Assembly (NCBI RefSeq): GCF_008629695.1
Contig: NZ_VWSH01000003.1
Coordinates: 1-64,000 of the forward strand
Origin: Taibaiella lutea
GTDB lineage: Bacteria > Bacteroidota > Bacteroidia > Chitinophagales > Chitinophagaceae
DNA: 64,000 bases
Direction: 5' to 3'
In this document: positions 36,969 to 45,381 of the stretch, one piece after another
Position numbering within the stretch: position 1 is the first letter of the stretch
How the letters are laid out: the number at the start of each line of letters is the position of its first letter
Made by a program: the position numbers and the translations under genes
Notes under the pieces: generated by a model
What the model was told of the DNA's origin: nothing
Databases searched by the model: none
The model's input: the letters and a program-made list of their open reading frames with translations, nothing else

Positions 36969-37766
36969 TTACAGCAACATAAAATTATCACCGTCGTTCA
37001 GAAACGGAAAATGGTTCCTGATTTCTTTTAAAGAATCCGGTTGTAAGGTATAAGTAAAAACAGCTTCTTCATCAGCTTGCTGCCAGATGATTTCACCGAC
37101 AGGATTCACCAACATGCTATCACCGCTATGGTAAATGCCATTCCCATCTTCCCCTACTCTGTTAACACCAACAACATAACTCTGGTTTTCGATTGCACGT
37201 GCTTGCAACAAGGTTTTCCAGGGATGGCTTCTGCGTTGCGGCCAGTTAGCGACATATACCAATACGTCATAAGCCGGACTTTCGTCCGATCCTGATAATG
37301 GCTTTTGCCTTGCCCAAACAGGAAATCGCAAATCATAGCAAACCATAAGACATATTTTCCAACCATTTACCTGCACAATCAACCGTTTTTCACCAGCCGT
37401 ATAATGTTTGTCTTCACCTGCAAAACCAAAGAGATGTCTTTTGTCGTAATGATAAAACTGGCCGTTAGGCAGCATCCAGATAAGACGATTATAATAGTGC
37501 CCGGCTTCTTCAATAATAATACTGCCTGATATAATTTTACGATGCTTCCGGGACATATCCTTCATCCACTGAAAAGTAGGCCCTTCCATTGTTTCGGCCA
37601 ATTCTTCAGGCTTCATACTAAAACCTGTGCTGAACATCTCAGGTAGAAAAACAACCTGTGTTTCATTGGGAATTTTATCAAACTTTGCAGAAAATTGTTC
37701 TAAATTTTTTGCTTTATCTTCCCAATAAAGATTGCTTTGGACGAGGCTTATTGTAAGTGGTTGCAT
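36969..37766 (-). CDS. Omega-amidase-like nitrilase family hydrolase (YafV type)
   Basis: Cytoplasmic amidohydrolase of 265 residues. The nitrilase triad is visible: Glu in VFLPEMFSTGFSM, Lys in HYDKRHLFGFAGE and Cys143 in LMVCYDLRFPVWAR. The MFSTGF and RHLF segments are the pattern of YafV/omega-amidase proteins that hydrolyse 2-oxoglutaramate-type substrates, but substrate choice is inferred. It stands alone on the minus strand, with a terminator of the upstream genes just before it. Confidence 0.92.
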   Translation of the reverse strand: MQPLTISLVQSNLYWEDKAKNLEQFSAKFDKIPNETQVVFLPEMFSTGFSMKPEELAETMEGPTFQWMKDMSRKHRKIISGSIIIEEAGHYYNRLIWMLPNGQFYHYDKRHLFGFAGEDKHYTAGEKRLIVQVNGWKICLMVCYDLRFPVWARQKPLSGSDESPAYDVLVYVANWPQRRSHPWKTLLQARAIENQSYVVGVNRVGEDGNGIYHSGDSMLVNPVGEIIWQQADEEAVFTYTLQPDSLKEIRNHFPFLNDGDNFMLL

Positions 37767-37795
37767 GCTGCAAATTAACCAATTTCATAGAAAAA

Positions 37796-37817
37796 GGTCG
37801 TCCTAAACAAGACGACC
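37796..37817 (-). terminator. Terminator of the sigma/anti-sigma/outer-membrane unit
   Basis: GGTCGTC and GACGACC form a 7-bp stem with an 8-nt loop and a T tract on the minus strand (A5 at 37791-37795). Confidence 0.8.
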
Positions 37818-37844
37818 CTAAACATCTGTGTATGAAAGAGACAT

Positions 37845-38741
37845 TTAAATTCCTAAGAAACGTATTCCGATACAATATGGATTTTGCACCAAACTATTCT
37901 GATACATATTGGTAACCTGATAAGTGGCATATAAGCGAATGTAATTTTCAATGCCAATCTCCCCGCTCAGGTTAAGGTTAAAACGTTGAAAGTTAAACTG
38001 GTCATGGTTCTTCTGCTTACCACGTTCATCTGATATTTGTTTGGTCCAGGTATCGAAAGCATATCCGCCAATGGCGCCGACGCCATACACCAACCAGAAG
38101 CCTTTTGCCATGCGGGTTTTGAAATTCAGCATCAACGGAATGCTTGCATACGCGAAAGCCAGTTTGTTCTTGCTGAAGCTTACCGAATCTTCAATCACCA
38201 TTGGGCTGGTGGTATTCAGATAAGATATATTTTTGGTAAACCTGAAATTGTAGAACTGCATACCCACACCGGAATACAAAAGGATCTTCTGTCCTTTAGA
38301 TTTAAACAAAGTATAGTCAAACAACACAGGCCATATGTTTACGTTGATGGACTTGGACGTACGCATTGAAAAAAGATTGCCGTTCTTCCTGTCGCCCGGA
38401 ACCTGCAGGTATTGTTGCGCTCCGGCGCTGCTGTAATCCGTTCTGTCATTCAATGCATTCACGCCAAGATCAAGCGAGATAAAGTGTACATGGAAACGTT
38501 TGGGAGCTAAGCTATCTTTCTTTTTATTCGAAACAACTACCCCGCCGGAGCCAATTGAAATATAGCCTCCCTGCTTTGATGAACTTGCTAACGTATCTTT
38601 TTGAAAGTTAATTGCTTTTTTCCCCGATATAGTGGTATCCACACGATACCCATCCATCGTTGGCGCCTTTGAAGTAGAATTTTGTGCATAGATAGCTGAA
38701 GCACAGACACAGCAAGCTATAGATAAAATGAGTTGTTTCAT
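37845..38741 (-). CDS. Outer-membrane beta-barrel-like protein in the ECF sigma unit
   Basis: A 298-residue protein of unknown function. A signal peptide (MKQLILSIACCVCASAIYA) is followed by a low-complexity spacer and then many beta-strand-like segments with aromatic borders (LLYSGVGMQFYNFRFTKNISYL, FWLVYGVGAIGGYAFD and others), ending with an aromatic-rich YCIGIRFLGI. This suggests an outer-membrane barrel. It is 26 bp downstream of the anti-sigma-like gene and probably a target of, or partner in, that signalling unit. Confidence 0.7.
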   Translation of the reverse strand: MKQLILSIACCVCASAIYAQNSTSKAPTMDGYRVDTTISGKKAINFQKDTLASSSKQGGYISIGSGGVVVSNKKKDSLAPKRFHVHFISLDLGVNALNDRTDYSSAGAQQYLQVPGDRKNGNLFSMRTSKSINVNIWPVLFDYTLFKSKGQKILLYSGVGMQFYNFRFTKNISYLNTTSPMVIEDSVSFSKNKLAFAYASIPLMLNFKTRMAKGFWLVYGVGAIGGYAFDTWTKQISDERGKQKNHDQFNFQRFNLNLSGEIGIENYIRLYATYQVTNMYQNSLVQNPYCIGIRFLGI

Positions 38742-38767
38742 CTTTTTGTGATTTTTATTTTATCTGA

Positions 38768-39562
38768 TTATTTTCCTATTGTAAATTCTTTATTGCCAAG
38801 TTGTATTGAAACCGCAGAAATACGGAGCGATTTTGTTTTTTCTGCAACCTTATCTTTCAATGTTTCAACCTGTGCAATAAGGTTATTGAAAAGTGTTGAT
38901 TTTTCTGATTCCAAATCATCGTTATTACTCACCAGGGTATTATTAACCGGAATATTATCAATGTTCTCCACCGGTATTTCCGCTGCAATTATTTTACCAT
39001 AAGGTTTAACATCCATCATCTTTAAACCGGCTACATGAAGGCTGTTCAGGGGTTGAACTTTAGGTACCGATACAACTGCAATAGTTGATATATTCTTTGC
39101 AACAGTAATGTTTTTCTTACTTACCGGATGCCTGGTAACCGGCTTTAATATTTCTTTGGTATCATTTTTCTGTATAGCTAATGATTGCCCGGAAGTGGTG
39201 TCCGTTACTATATCTTCGCTTGAATGATATGTCACCAAAGGTTCCGTTACAATAGTTTTTTTATGCATCATTTGGAAGAAAATACCTGCAACTATAATTA
39301 CTGCAATGGCTGCCGCCCAGGCTGTATAATGCTGCTTCTTTTTAAATAGCAGGACAACAGCTTCTTCCTTCAACAATATTGCTTTGTCTTCAAATACGAC
39401 TGTCTCAGGCTCAAGCTTTGTCAGCAAATATTCATCCAGCAAAGTTTTATATTCAGGCGAACTTTCTATAAAAGCCATAACTTTTTCTTCGTCCGTTTTA
39501 CTCAGCTCGCCGTCTAACAACAGCAGCAGATATTCTTCTATATTCCCTTTATTAATGTCCAT
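38768..39562 (-). CDS. Anti-sigma-like single-span membrane protein
   Basis: A 264-residue protein whose position suggests it holds the ECF sigma factor. The N-terminal 75 residues (EEYLLLLLDGELSKTDEEKVMAFIESSPEY) have the leading layout of Bacteroidota anti-sigma factors, the "LLDGEL" type, then a span at about 79-98, then a periplasmic tail of about 165 residues. No zinc HxxxCxxC motif is visible. The sigma gene ends 5 bp before its start, so the two are almost certainly cotranscribed. Confidence 0.72.
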   Translation of the reverse strand: MDINKGNIEEYLLLLLDGELSKTDEEKVMAFIESSPEYKTLLDEYLLTKLEPETVVFEDKAILLKEEAVVLLFKKKQHYTAWAAAIAVIIVAGIFFQMMHKKTIVTEPLVTYHSSEDIVTDTTSGQSLAIQKNDTKEILKPVTRHPVSKKNITVAKNISTIAVVSVPKVQPLNSLHVAGLKMMDVKPYGKIIAAEIPVENIDNIPVNNTLVSNNDDLESEKSTLFNNLIAQVETLKDKVAEKTKSLRISAVSIQLGNKEFTIGK

Positions 39563-39567
39563 GATAT

Positions 39568-40053
39568 TTATAGAATGAAATCTTTGTGTACTAAATAATT
39601 TTTCAAAACCTTTCTCGCCCTATGCAGATAAACCTTCACTTGTGTCTCATTCAAATTGGTAAGTTTCGCAATCTCTTCGTAACTATATCCTTCATAATCT
39701 TTCAGCAAAATCAAATTGCGTGATTGTTCGTCCAGTTTACCGAGCGCTGTTTGCAGAATATATTTCAGATCATTGTTCTTTGGTTGTTCGGATAAAAAAT
39801 TTTCATGAATATCATTTGTAACAATCGTTCGCTTCTTTAACCTGTGGTAATCCATGCACTTCCGGTAAGCTACTGTGAACAAAAAACTCTTCGCCTTATC
39901 CGGCAAAACTTCCAGCCGCTTCTCCCACAAAACAGAGAAAGCATGTTGCGCTACATCCTTTCCGTTTTCACTACAACCGGTACTTTTAAATGCAAACCTG
40001 TAAAGGCTGTCAGCCCATTCATGTACGCAATGATTGTATTCGGAAGTAGTCAT
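39568..40053 (-). CDS. ECF-type RNA polymerase sigma factor
   Basis: A 161-residue alternative sigma factor with region 2 (WADSLYRFAFKSTGCSENGKDVAQHAFSVLWEKR, then SFLFTVAYRKCMDYHR) and region 4 (GKLDEQSRNLILLKDYEGYSYEEIAKLTNLNETQVKVYLHRARKVLKNYL). Both are the full core of the family, with no extra domain. It opens a three-gene unit with the anti-sigma-like and barrel genes and would respond to an envelope signal; the stimulus is unknown. Confidence 0.94.
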   Translation of the reverse strand: MTTSEYNHCVHEWADSLYRFAFKSTGCSENGKDVAQHAFSVLWEKRLEVLPDKAKSFLFTVAYRKCMDYHRLKKRTIVTNDIHENFLSEQPKNNDLKYILQTALGKLDEQSRNLILLKDYEGYSYEEIAKLTNLNETQVKVYLHRARKVLKNYLVHKDFIL

Positions 40054-40113
40054 TTATAAGTATATCGGAGCAGGAAAAAAAAAGTTACAAAATCACGAAA
40101 ATATTTTTCAAAA

Positions 40114-40144
40114 AAATAACCCGGCCTTTAAAGCCGGGTTATTT
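40114..40144. terminator. pckA terminator
   Basis: AAATAACCCGGC and GCCGGGTTATTT form a perfect 12-bp stem with a CTTTAAA loop, about 20 bp past the pckA stop. Confidence 0.9.
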
Positions 40145-40164
40145 ATCAATTATATAAAATCAGA

Positions 40165-41778
40165 TTAAGCCTCTACTGACACTTTTGGTGCAGCAGCCAG
40201 AATTTCTTCGTTAGCCTGATCAGCATATTTTTCAAAGTTCTTCACGAATAAACCAGCTAATTCGGCCGCTTTTTTATCGTAAGCTTCTTTATCTTCCCAA
40301 GTGTCACGTGGATTCAGGATTTCAGAAGGTACATTTGGAACCGAAGTCGGCATCATTACACCAAATACATTGTTAGGAGTATATTCGACATTATCCAATG
40401 CGCCATTCATAGCTGCAGTAATCATGGAACGTGTATGTTTCAGGCTCATACGATGACCTGTACCATAAGCGCCACCGCTCCATCCTGTATTAATCAACCA
40501 TACGTTTACTTCCGGATGCTCTTCCAGTTTTTTACCTAAAAGCTCCGCATATTTAGTTGGGTGCAAAGGCAAGAAAACTCTTCCGAAACAAGCAGAGAAA
40601 GTAGTCTGCGGTTCTGTAACACCTACTTCAGTACCGGCAACTTTTGCAGTATAACCACTTATAAAGTGATACATCGCTTGTCCTTTAGTCAATTTTGAAA
40701 TCGGAGGAAGGATACCAAAAGCATCGCAGGTAAGGAAGAAAATGTTTTTAGGTTCGCCACCGTAAGATGGATCCTTGGCATTTTCAATATGATAGATCGG
40801 ATATGCTGCTCTTGTATTCTCAGTAATGCTGCCATCATGATAATCTACTTCTTTGCTTCCTTGTTTGAAAACGATGTTTTCCAGCAAAGCGCCCGGCTTA
40901 ACCGCCCTGAAAATTTCAGGTTCTTTTTCCGCACTCAGGTCTATACATTTTGCATAGCAACCACCTTCAAAATTGAAGACAGAACCGTTAGCCCATCCAT
41001 GTTCATCATCACCAATCAAAGCACGGTTAGGATCAGCACTCAAAGTTGTTTTACCTGTACCGCTCAATCCGAAGAATAATGCAACGTCACCATCCTTGCC
41101 TTCGTTGGCAGAGCAGTGCATAGACAATACTTTATGGTCATGCGGCAACACAAAATTCAATACACCGAAAATACCTTTCTTCATTTCACCTGTGTAAGCA
41201 CTACCACCAATCAAAATGATTTTGCGGGTAAAGTTTACAATCGTGAAATTAGCCTGACGAGTGCCGTCAACAGCCGGATCAGCCTGGAAACTTGGAGCTT
41301 GCAGAATTAACCAATCATGATTTTGTGTTTTGATTTCGTCTTCGGAGGGACGTAAAAATAAATCGTTGCAGAACAGGTTAGCCCAAGGGGTTTCGTTTAC
41401 AACGCGGATATTTAAACGATAAGTGGGGTCTGCACATGCATAAGCATCACGTACCCAAACTTCTTTTCCTGAAAAGTGAGCACACACTTTGTCGAACAAT
41501 TTATCGAAAGCATCCGGAGCAAAAGGGATATTTACATCACCCCAATCCACCGATTTTTCAGTGATGGCATCTTTAACAGTGAATTTGTCTTTAGGAGAAC
41601 GGCCGGTAAATTTTCCCGTACTTACGCACAATGCGCCTGTATCGTTCAATTCGCCTTGGCCAAGCTCAAGGGTTTTTTGAGTAAGTTCTTCGGGAGATAG
41701 GTTCCAATGAGCAGTTGCAACATTCAATCCCATTTCAGCTAAGTTAGCTGATGCATTTTTCAGGCCGTATTCTTGCAT
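40165..41778 (-). CDS. pckA: Phosphoenolpyruvate carboxykinase (ATP)
   Basis: Converts oxaloacetate and ATP to phosphoenolpyruvate, the first gluconeogenic step. The 537 residues show the ATP-dependent class: the kinase-1a P-loop GLSGTGKTT at 237-245, DPNRALIGDDEHGWANGSVFNFEGGCYAK (kinase-2 and metal sites), and the R/S-x-T-x-K-x motif region of the adenine pocket near the end. The CTGRSPKDKFTV segment binds the substrate. Single gene with its own terminator. Confidence 0.98.
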   Translation of the reverse strand: MQEYGLKNASANLAEMGLNVATAHWNLSPEELTQKTLELGQGELNDTGALCVSTGKFTGRSPKDKFTVKDAITEKSVDWGDVNIPFAPDAFDKLFDKVCAHFSGKEVWVRDAYACADPTYRLNIRVVNETPWANLFCNDLFLRPSEDEIKTQNHDWLILQAPSFQADPAVDGTRQANFTIVNFTRKIILIGGSAYTGEMKKGIFGVLNFVLPHDHKVLSMHCSANEGKDGDVALFFGLSGTGKTTLSADPNRALIGDDEHGWANGSVFNFEGGCYAKCIDLSAEKEPEIFRAVKPGALLENIVFKQGSKEVDYHDGSITENTRAAYPIYHIENAKDPSYGGEPKNIFFLTCDAFGILPPISKLTKGQAMYHFISGYTAKVAGTEVGVTEPQTTFSACFGRVFLPLHPTKYAELLGKKLEEHPEVNVWLINTGWSGGAYGTGHRMSLKHTRSMITAAMNGALDNVEYTPNNVFGVMMPTSVPNVPSEILNPRDTWEDKEAYDKKAAELAGLFVKNFEKYADQANEEILAAAPKVSVEA

Positions 41779-42049
41779 GTTTTTTTCATTTTAAAAACTG
41801 GCGCAAAATTAATATAAAATCGAATACGGCGTGTATCATTTAACATCAAAGTGTGGAAATACTCACCTAATAATATATGTTGTTTTTGCTCTTTCAAATT
41901 TCATTTTCAATCAAAAACCGTTTGAAAGTAACAAACCTTAATCCCTGATTAATTTCCTTTATATGCCTGACTTGTAAAAGATACATTCAATTAAAAATAT
42001 CTGAACAAAAAGACTCGAAAATGCTTAACTTAAGCAAAAATTAATTCTA

Positions 42050-43459
42050 ATGAAAATAGCGTTTCACGGTGCGGCCCAGACGGTAACAGGTTCCAAACAT
42101 TTACTTCACATTCATCCCGATAAAAAGGTACTGCTTGATTGCGGCATGTTTCAGGGCATGGGCAGGGATACATTAAAGCTTAATCAGGAATTCGGATTTG
42201 AGCCATTGGAAGTAGACATTGTTATTATTTCTCACGCACATATTGATCACGTTGGCTTATTACCCAAATTGGTAAAAGAGGGGTATAGAGGACCTATATA
42301 TTTGACCAAGGCAACTGCTGCATTAGCCGAGGTATTACTAAGGGATAGTGCTCATATTCAGGAAATGGATTTAAAATTTGCCAACAAGGTAAAAGCACAG
42401 AAAGGCATACCCACAGAAAGTCCGTTATATACTACGGAAGATGCGTTGAAGGTATTTCCATTATTCAAAATATTGGAAATGCAGGAATGGAATAAAATTG
42501 ATGATCAGATTGAATTATTATATACCGATGCGGGTCATATTCTGGGAAGCACATGCGTTCATCTTAAAATAACGGAAGATGGCAAAACAGTACACCTTAC
42601 TTTTAGCGGAGACATCGGAAGATACGGAGATGATATTTTGAAATCGCCGGAAACTTTTCCCCAGGCAGATTTTATCATTATGGAATCAACTTATGGCGAT
42701 AAGCTGCATCCGCTTACCGTTCCTCCTTCGCAACATTTGTTGACGCAAATTGAAACTACTTGCCTGCACAAAAAAGGTAAACTGATCATTCCTGCATTCA
42801 GTGTAGGACGCACACAGGAATTGCTTTACGCCCTGAATCAACTGGAATTGGAAAATCGTTTGCCGCGGCTGGATTATTTTGTAGATAGTCCTATGTCGGT
42901 AGAAGTAACTGAAGTAGTTAAAAAATTCCCTGAATTATATAATAAAAAGGTAAGGGAAGTTTTAGAAAAAGATGATGATCCCTTTATGTTCACGGGATTG
43001 ACCATGATTGAAGATGTAGAATTTTCGAAAGGACTGAACTTCAGGAAAGAACCTTGCGTTATTATTTCCGCTTCGGGCATGGCAGAAGCCGGAAGGGTGA
43101 AACACCATATAGCCAATAACATAGAGAACCCAAATAATACGATTCTGATAGTAGGCTATTGCGAACCTGAGTCGTTAGGCGGCAGGCTGCGAGCCGGTGC
43201 GAAGGAAGTTTCCATCTTCGGACAGGAATACAAAGTACTTGCAGATGTTGTAGTTATTGAAAGCCTGAGTGCGCACGGTGATTATGAAGACATGAGCCAA
43301 TGGCTTGCGTGTCAGGATCCTCAAAAGGTAAGAAAATTATTCCTGGTGCATGGTGAATATGAAGTACAGCAAAAATTCAAGCAGAGATTACATCGCAAGG
43401 GTTTTCATGATATAGAAATCCCAAGGCAGCATGAAGTGATTGGGTTAGGGAAGCTGTAA
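42050..43459 (+). CDS. Metallo-beta-lactamase/beta-CASP ribonuclease
   Basis: RNA-processing nuclease family related to CPSF-73 and RNase J. The zinc motif HAHIDH is at 62-67, with later zinc ligands in GHILGST and LTFSGDIGR. The beta-CASP module (about 205-370) shows IPAFSVGRTQELLYAL and ISASGMAEAGRVKHH, and the C-terminal LSAHGDYEDM carries the last ligand. The 469 residues are the usual size of YSH1-like bacterial proteins. Its exact RNA target is unknown. Confidence 0.93.
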   Translation: MKIAFHGAAQTVTGSKHLLHIHPDKKVLLDCGMFQGMGRDTLKLNQEFGFEPLEVDIVIISHAHIDHVGLLPKLVKEGYRGPIYLTKATAALAEVLLRDSAHIQEMDLKFANKVKAQKGIPTESPLYTTEDALKVFPLFKILEMQEWNKIDDQIELLYTDAGHILGSTCVHLKITEDGKTVHLTFSGDIGRYGDDILKSPETFPQADFIIMESTYGDKLHPLTVPPSQHLLTQIETTCLHKKGKLIIPAFSVGRTQELLYALNQLELENRLPRLDYFVDSPMSVEVTEVVKKFPELYNKKVREVLEKDDDPFMFTGLTMIEDVEFSKGLNFRKEPCVIISASGMAEAGRVKHHIANNIENPNNTILIVGYCEPESLGGRLRAGAKEVSIFGQEYKVLADVVVIESLSAHGDYEDMSQWLACQDPQKVRKLFLVHGEYEVQQKFKQRLHRKGFHDIEIPRQHEVIGLGKL

Positions 43460-43467
43460 TTTTGATC

Positions 43468-43525
43468 GCCACGAATGCACGAATAAAAAGGTTATAGATT
43501 TCCTTTTTATTCGTGCATTCGTGGC
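43468..43525. repeat. Perfect 24-bp inverted repeat beside the GxxExxY gene
   Basis: Arms 43468-43491 and 43502-43525 are perfect inverted copies (GCCACGAATGCACGAATAAA and onward) with a 10-nt spacer. It lies between the stops of two convergent genes, so it may act as a terminator, but the arms are unusually long and end in GCCACGAATGCACG, an intergenic motif I associate with Bacteroidota genomes. Confidence 0.85.
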
Positions 43526-43530
43526 ATTAC

Positions 43531-43905
43531 CTATAATACAATTCTTTTGTAGTTTAGTCGTAGCTCTCCGAAATTTACAAGTAAGGCCAGGCTGTTACCC
43601 GATACCTTTAAATAGTTTAAACATTGGGCGACAAACTCATCTGCAATTGCCGAAACTCCTTTTACTTCTAAAATAATTTGTTTATTAACAACGAAGTCAG
43701 CATAAAATTTATGAGGCAAAATGGCTCCTTTATAATTCACCTCATACATTTTTTCTCTTTCATATTCTATTCCGGCTCTTTTGAACTCATATTCCAATGC
43801 GTCTTTGTAAACAATTTCTAAAAAACCTGCACCAAGATTATTGTGCACTTCCATACATTTTCCTATAATTGAATAGCTTTCTTCTTTGAATAGTAATTTA
43901 TCCAT
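43531..43905 (-). CDS. GxxExxY protein, PD-(D/E)XK nuclease-like
   Basis: A 124-residue protein of the family named for its motif, here G27-F-L-E30-I-V-Y33. The nuclease-like residues D70, E80 and K82 fit the PD-(D/E)XK pattern (YADFVVNKQIILEVKG). The family occurs in many copies in some genomes, often near intergenic repeats, and may be semi-mobile. Here it lies just beside a perfect inverted repeat. Function is unknown. Start ATG at 43905 is well placed. Confidence 0.9.
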   Translation of the reverse strand: MDKLLFKEESYSIIGKCMEVHNNLGAGFLEIVYKDALEYEFKRAGIEYEREKMYEVNYKGAILPHKFYADFVVNKQIILEVKGVSAIADEFVAQCLNYLKVSGNSLALLVNFGELRLNYKRIVL

Positions 43906-43975
43906 AATTCCTACTTGTAAACTTAATTACGATGTACCACAAAAATCATGACATAAATTCTGACATAAAGAAGAA

Positions 43976-43999
43976 AAGCCGCGCAAAAATGCGCGGCTT
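43976..43999 (-). terminator. Terminator of the rpsF-rpsR-rplI operon
   Basis: AAGCCGCGC and GCGCGGCTT form a perfect 9-bp GC-rich stem with an AAAAAT loop and T tracts on the minus strand. Confidence 0.88.
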
Positions 44000-44041
44000 C
44001 TTTATATTTTCAATTTTCGACGAAATAAATTCGCTTAAATC

Positions 44042-44488
44042 TTATTCACCTACAACTTCAAACTCAAGCTCTACTAAGTTTTCTTTACCGAAGTCGATTT
44101 GAGCTTTGTAAGTGCCGGCTTCCTTTACTTCATCAAGGATAGAGATACGACGACGGTCGATTTCATAACCTTTTTGTTCGCGGATAGCACGAGCTAATTG
44201 AATAGCTGTAACAGAACCGAAGATTTTACCGCTTGTACCGATTTTAGCACCTAATTTCACAGGGCTTGCTTTCAATACTTCAGAAACCTTAGCTATTTCA
44301 GCCATCAATTTCTCTTCGCGTTTAGCTAATACTTTACGGCGTTCTTCCAATATTTTTTTGTTGGAACCGCTTGCCTCAATTGCATATTTTTGAGGAATAA
44401 GATAGTTACGAGCATATCCCGGGCGTACTTCTACTAATTCATGAGCTGCGCCTAAGTTATCTACGTCTTTTATTAATATAACTTCCAT
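44042..44488 (-). CDS. rplI: 50S ribosomal protein L9
   Basis: Large-subunit protein with an N-terminal rRNA-binding domain (MEVILIKDVDNLGAAHELVEVRPGYARNYLIPQKYAIEA, the L9 signature) joined by a long helix to a C-terminal domain (GKIFGSVTAIQLARAI). The 148 residues are the full length. Last gene of rpsF-rpsR-rplI; 9 bp after rpsR. Confidence 0.98.
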   Translation of the reverse strand: MEVILIKDVDNLGAAHELVEVRPGYARNYLIPQKYAIEASGSNKKILEERRKVLAKREEKLMAEIAKVSEVLKASPVKLGAKIGTSGKIFGSVTAIQLARAIREQKGYEIDRRRISILDEVKEAGTYKAQIDFGKENLVELEFEVVGE

Positions 44489-44497
44489 TGTTTTATT

Positions 44498-44764
44498 TTA
44501 CTTTAAAAGGTCAGTAACATAAGGCAAAATAGCCATTTGGCGCGCCTTCTTAACAGCATGACCCAACTTGCGTTGGTATTTAAGAGAAGTACCTGTGATA
44601 CGGCGAGGTAACATTTTACCTTGTTCGTTCAGGAATTTTTTCAGGAATTCTGCATCTTTATAGTCAATATATTTGATGCCTAATTTCTTAAAACGACAGT
44701 ATTTTTTCTGACGTTTTTCCACTCTGGTGGTGGTTAAGTATTTGATATCTGTAGCTCTTGCCAT
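44498..44764 (-). CDS. rpsR: 30S ribosomal protein S18
   Basis: Small-subunit protein that forms a dimer with S6 on the platform. The conserved core is [51 protein letters not shown], preceded by a basic tail ([16 protein letters not shown]). 88 residues. It lies 21 bp past rpsF. Confidence 0.98.
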   Translation of the reverse strand: MARATDIKYLTTTRVEKRQKKYCRFKKLGIKYIDYKDAEFLKKFLNEQGKMLPRRITGTSLKYQRKLGHAVKKARQMAILPYVTDLLK

Positions 44765-44785
44765 TTTTCAGAAAATTAAATTTGA

Positions 44786-45160
44786 TTAGGAAACAGTTTC
44801 TTCTTTCACTTCCGCTTTTGCAGGAGCATTGCGTTTGCGATTGTTGTAAGCCACTGCGAATTTGTCCAGATGAGTAACCATGTGGCGCATTACAGATTCG
44901 TCGCGGTTCAATTGGATTTCCATTTTCGCGTTCAAATCTGTCGGAGCAGTGAATTCAACTACAAAATAAAGACCTGTAGTTTTTTTCTGAATCGGGTAAG
45001 CTAAGGATTTCAATCCCCATGCGTTCTCATGAACGATCTCACCACCATTTTCCTTGATGAAGGAAGTGAACTTCTTTTGAGCTGCTTTGAATTCATCATC
45101 GGCCAAAACCGGCGTGAAAATCAACATCATCTCATAGTTCTGGATGTTTGTTGTTGCCAT
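44786..45160 (-). CDS. rpsF: 30S ribosomal protein S6
   Basis: Small-subunit platform protein, partner of S18. The segments NYEMMLIFTPVLADDEFKAA and ENAWGLKSLAYPIQKKTTGLYFVVEFTAP and LNRDESVMRHMVTHLDKF are the S6 core. The extra C-terminal acidic and lysine-rich tail is typical. 124 residues. The leader upstream may bind the S6:S18 complex. Confidence 0.98.
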   Translation of the reverse strand: MATTNIQNYEMMLIFTPVLADDEFKAAQKKFTSFIKENGGEIVHENAWGLKSLAYPIQKKTTGLYFVVEFTAPTDLNAKMEIQLNRDESVMRHMVTHLDKFAVAYNNRKRNAPAKAEVKEETVS

Positions 45161-45218
45161 TACAAAAATTGTTTAAAAATATGATCCCGGATAAATATTC
45201 CAACTTGCAACCTGTGGT

Positions 45219-45238
45219 CAATTCTCCGAAAAGAATTG
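45219..45238 (-). promoter_or_regulatory. Hairpin in the rpsF leader, possible S6:S18 binding element
   Basis: CAATTCT and AGAATTG form a perfect 7-bp stem with a TTTCGG loop (minus strand), about 60 nt upstream of the rpsF start and downstream of the promoter. Leaders of rpsF operons in other bacteria bind S6:S18; whether this hairpin is that element is inference, since the classic CCG bulge motif is not clearly visible. Confidence 0.35.
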
Positions 45239-45259
45239 GTCGGAACGATTTTTCGGACG

Positions 45260-45293
45260 GCAAAGGTAAGAGGGATGTTTTGAAATTCCAAAA
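45260..45293 (-). promoter_or_regulatory. Promoter of the rpsF operon
   Basis: TTTTG (45289-45293 region on the minus strand), a 20-nt spacer, then TACCTTTG (45261-45268), matching the Bacteroidota consensus. The leader before the rpsF ATG is about 95 nt. Confidence 0.75.
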
Positions 45294-45331
45294 ATAAAAA
45301 TACAAATATCAAAATCCCGTTTAGCTAAGAC

Positions 45332-45364
45332 GTATTTAACAACTTTCTAAAAGTTGTTAAATAC
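45332..45364. repeat. Intergenic palindrome with AACTTT/AAAGTT core (copy 3)
   Basis: Arms GTATTTAACAACTTT and its complement (15 nt each) around CTA. It lies 17 bp past the stop codon of the SprT-like gene, upstream of the rpsF promoter. Same family as 6444-6472 and 36874-36906. Confidence 0.7.
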
Positions 45365-45381
45365 AAATAATGTGAATTTAT

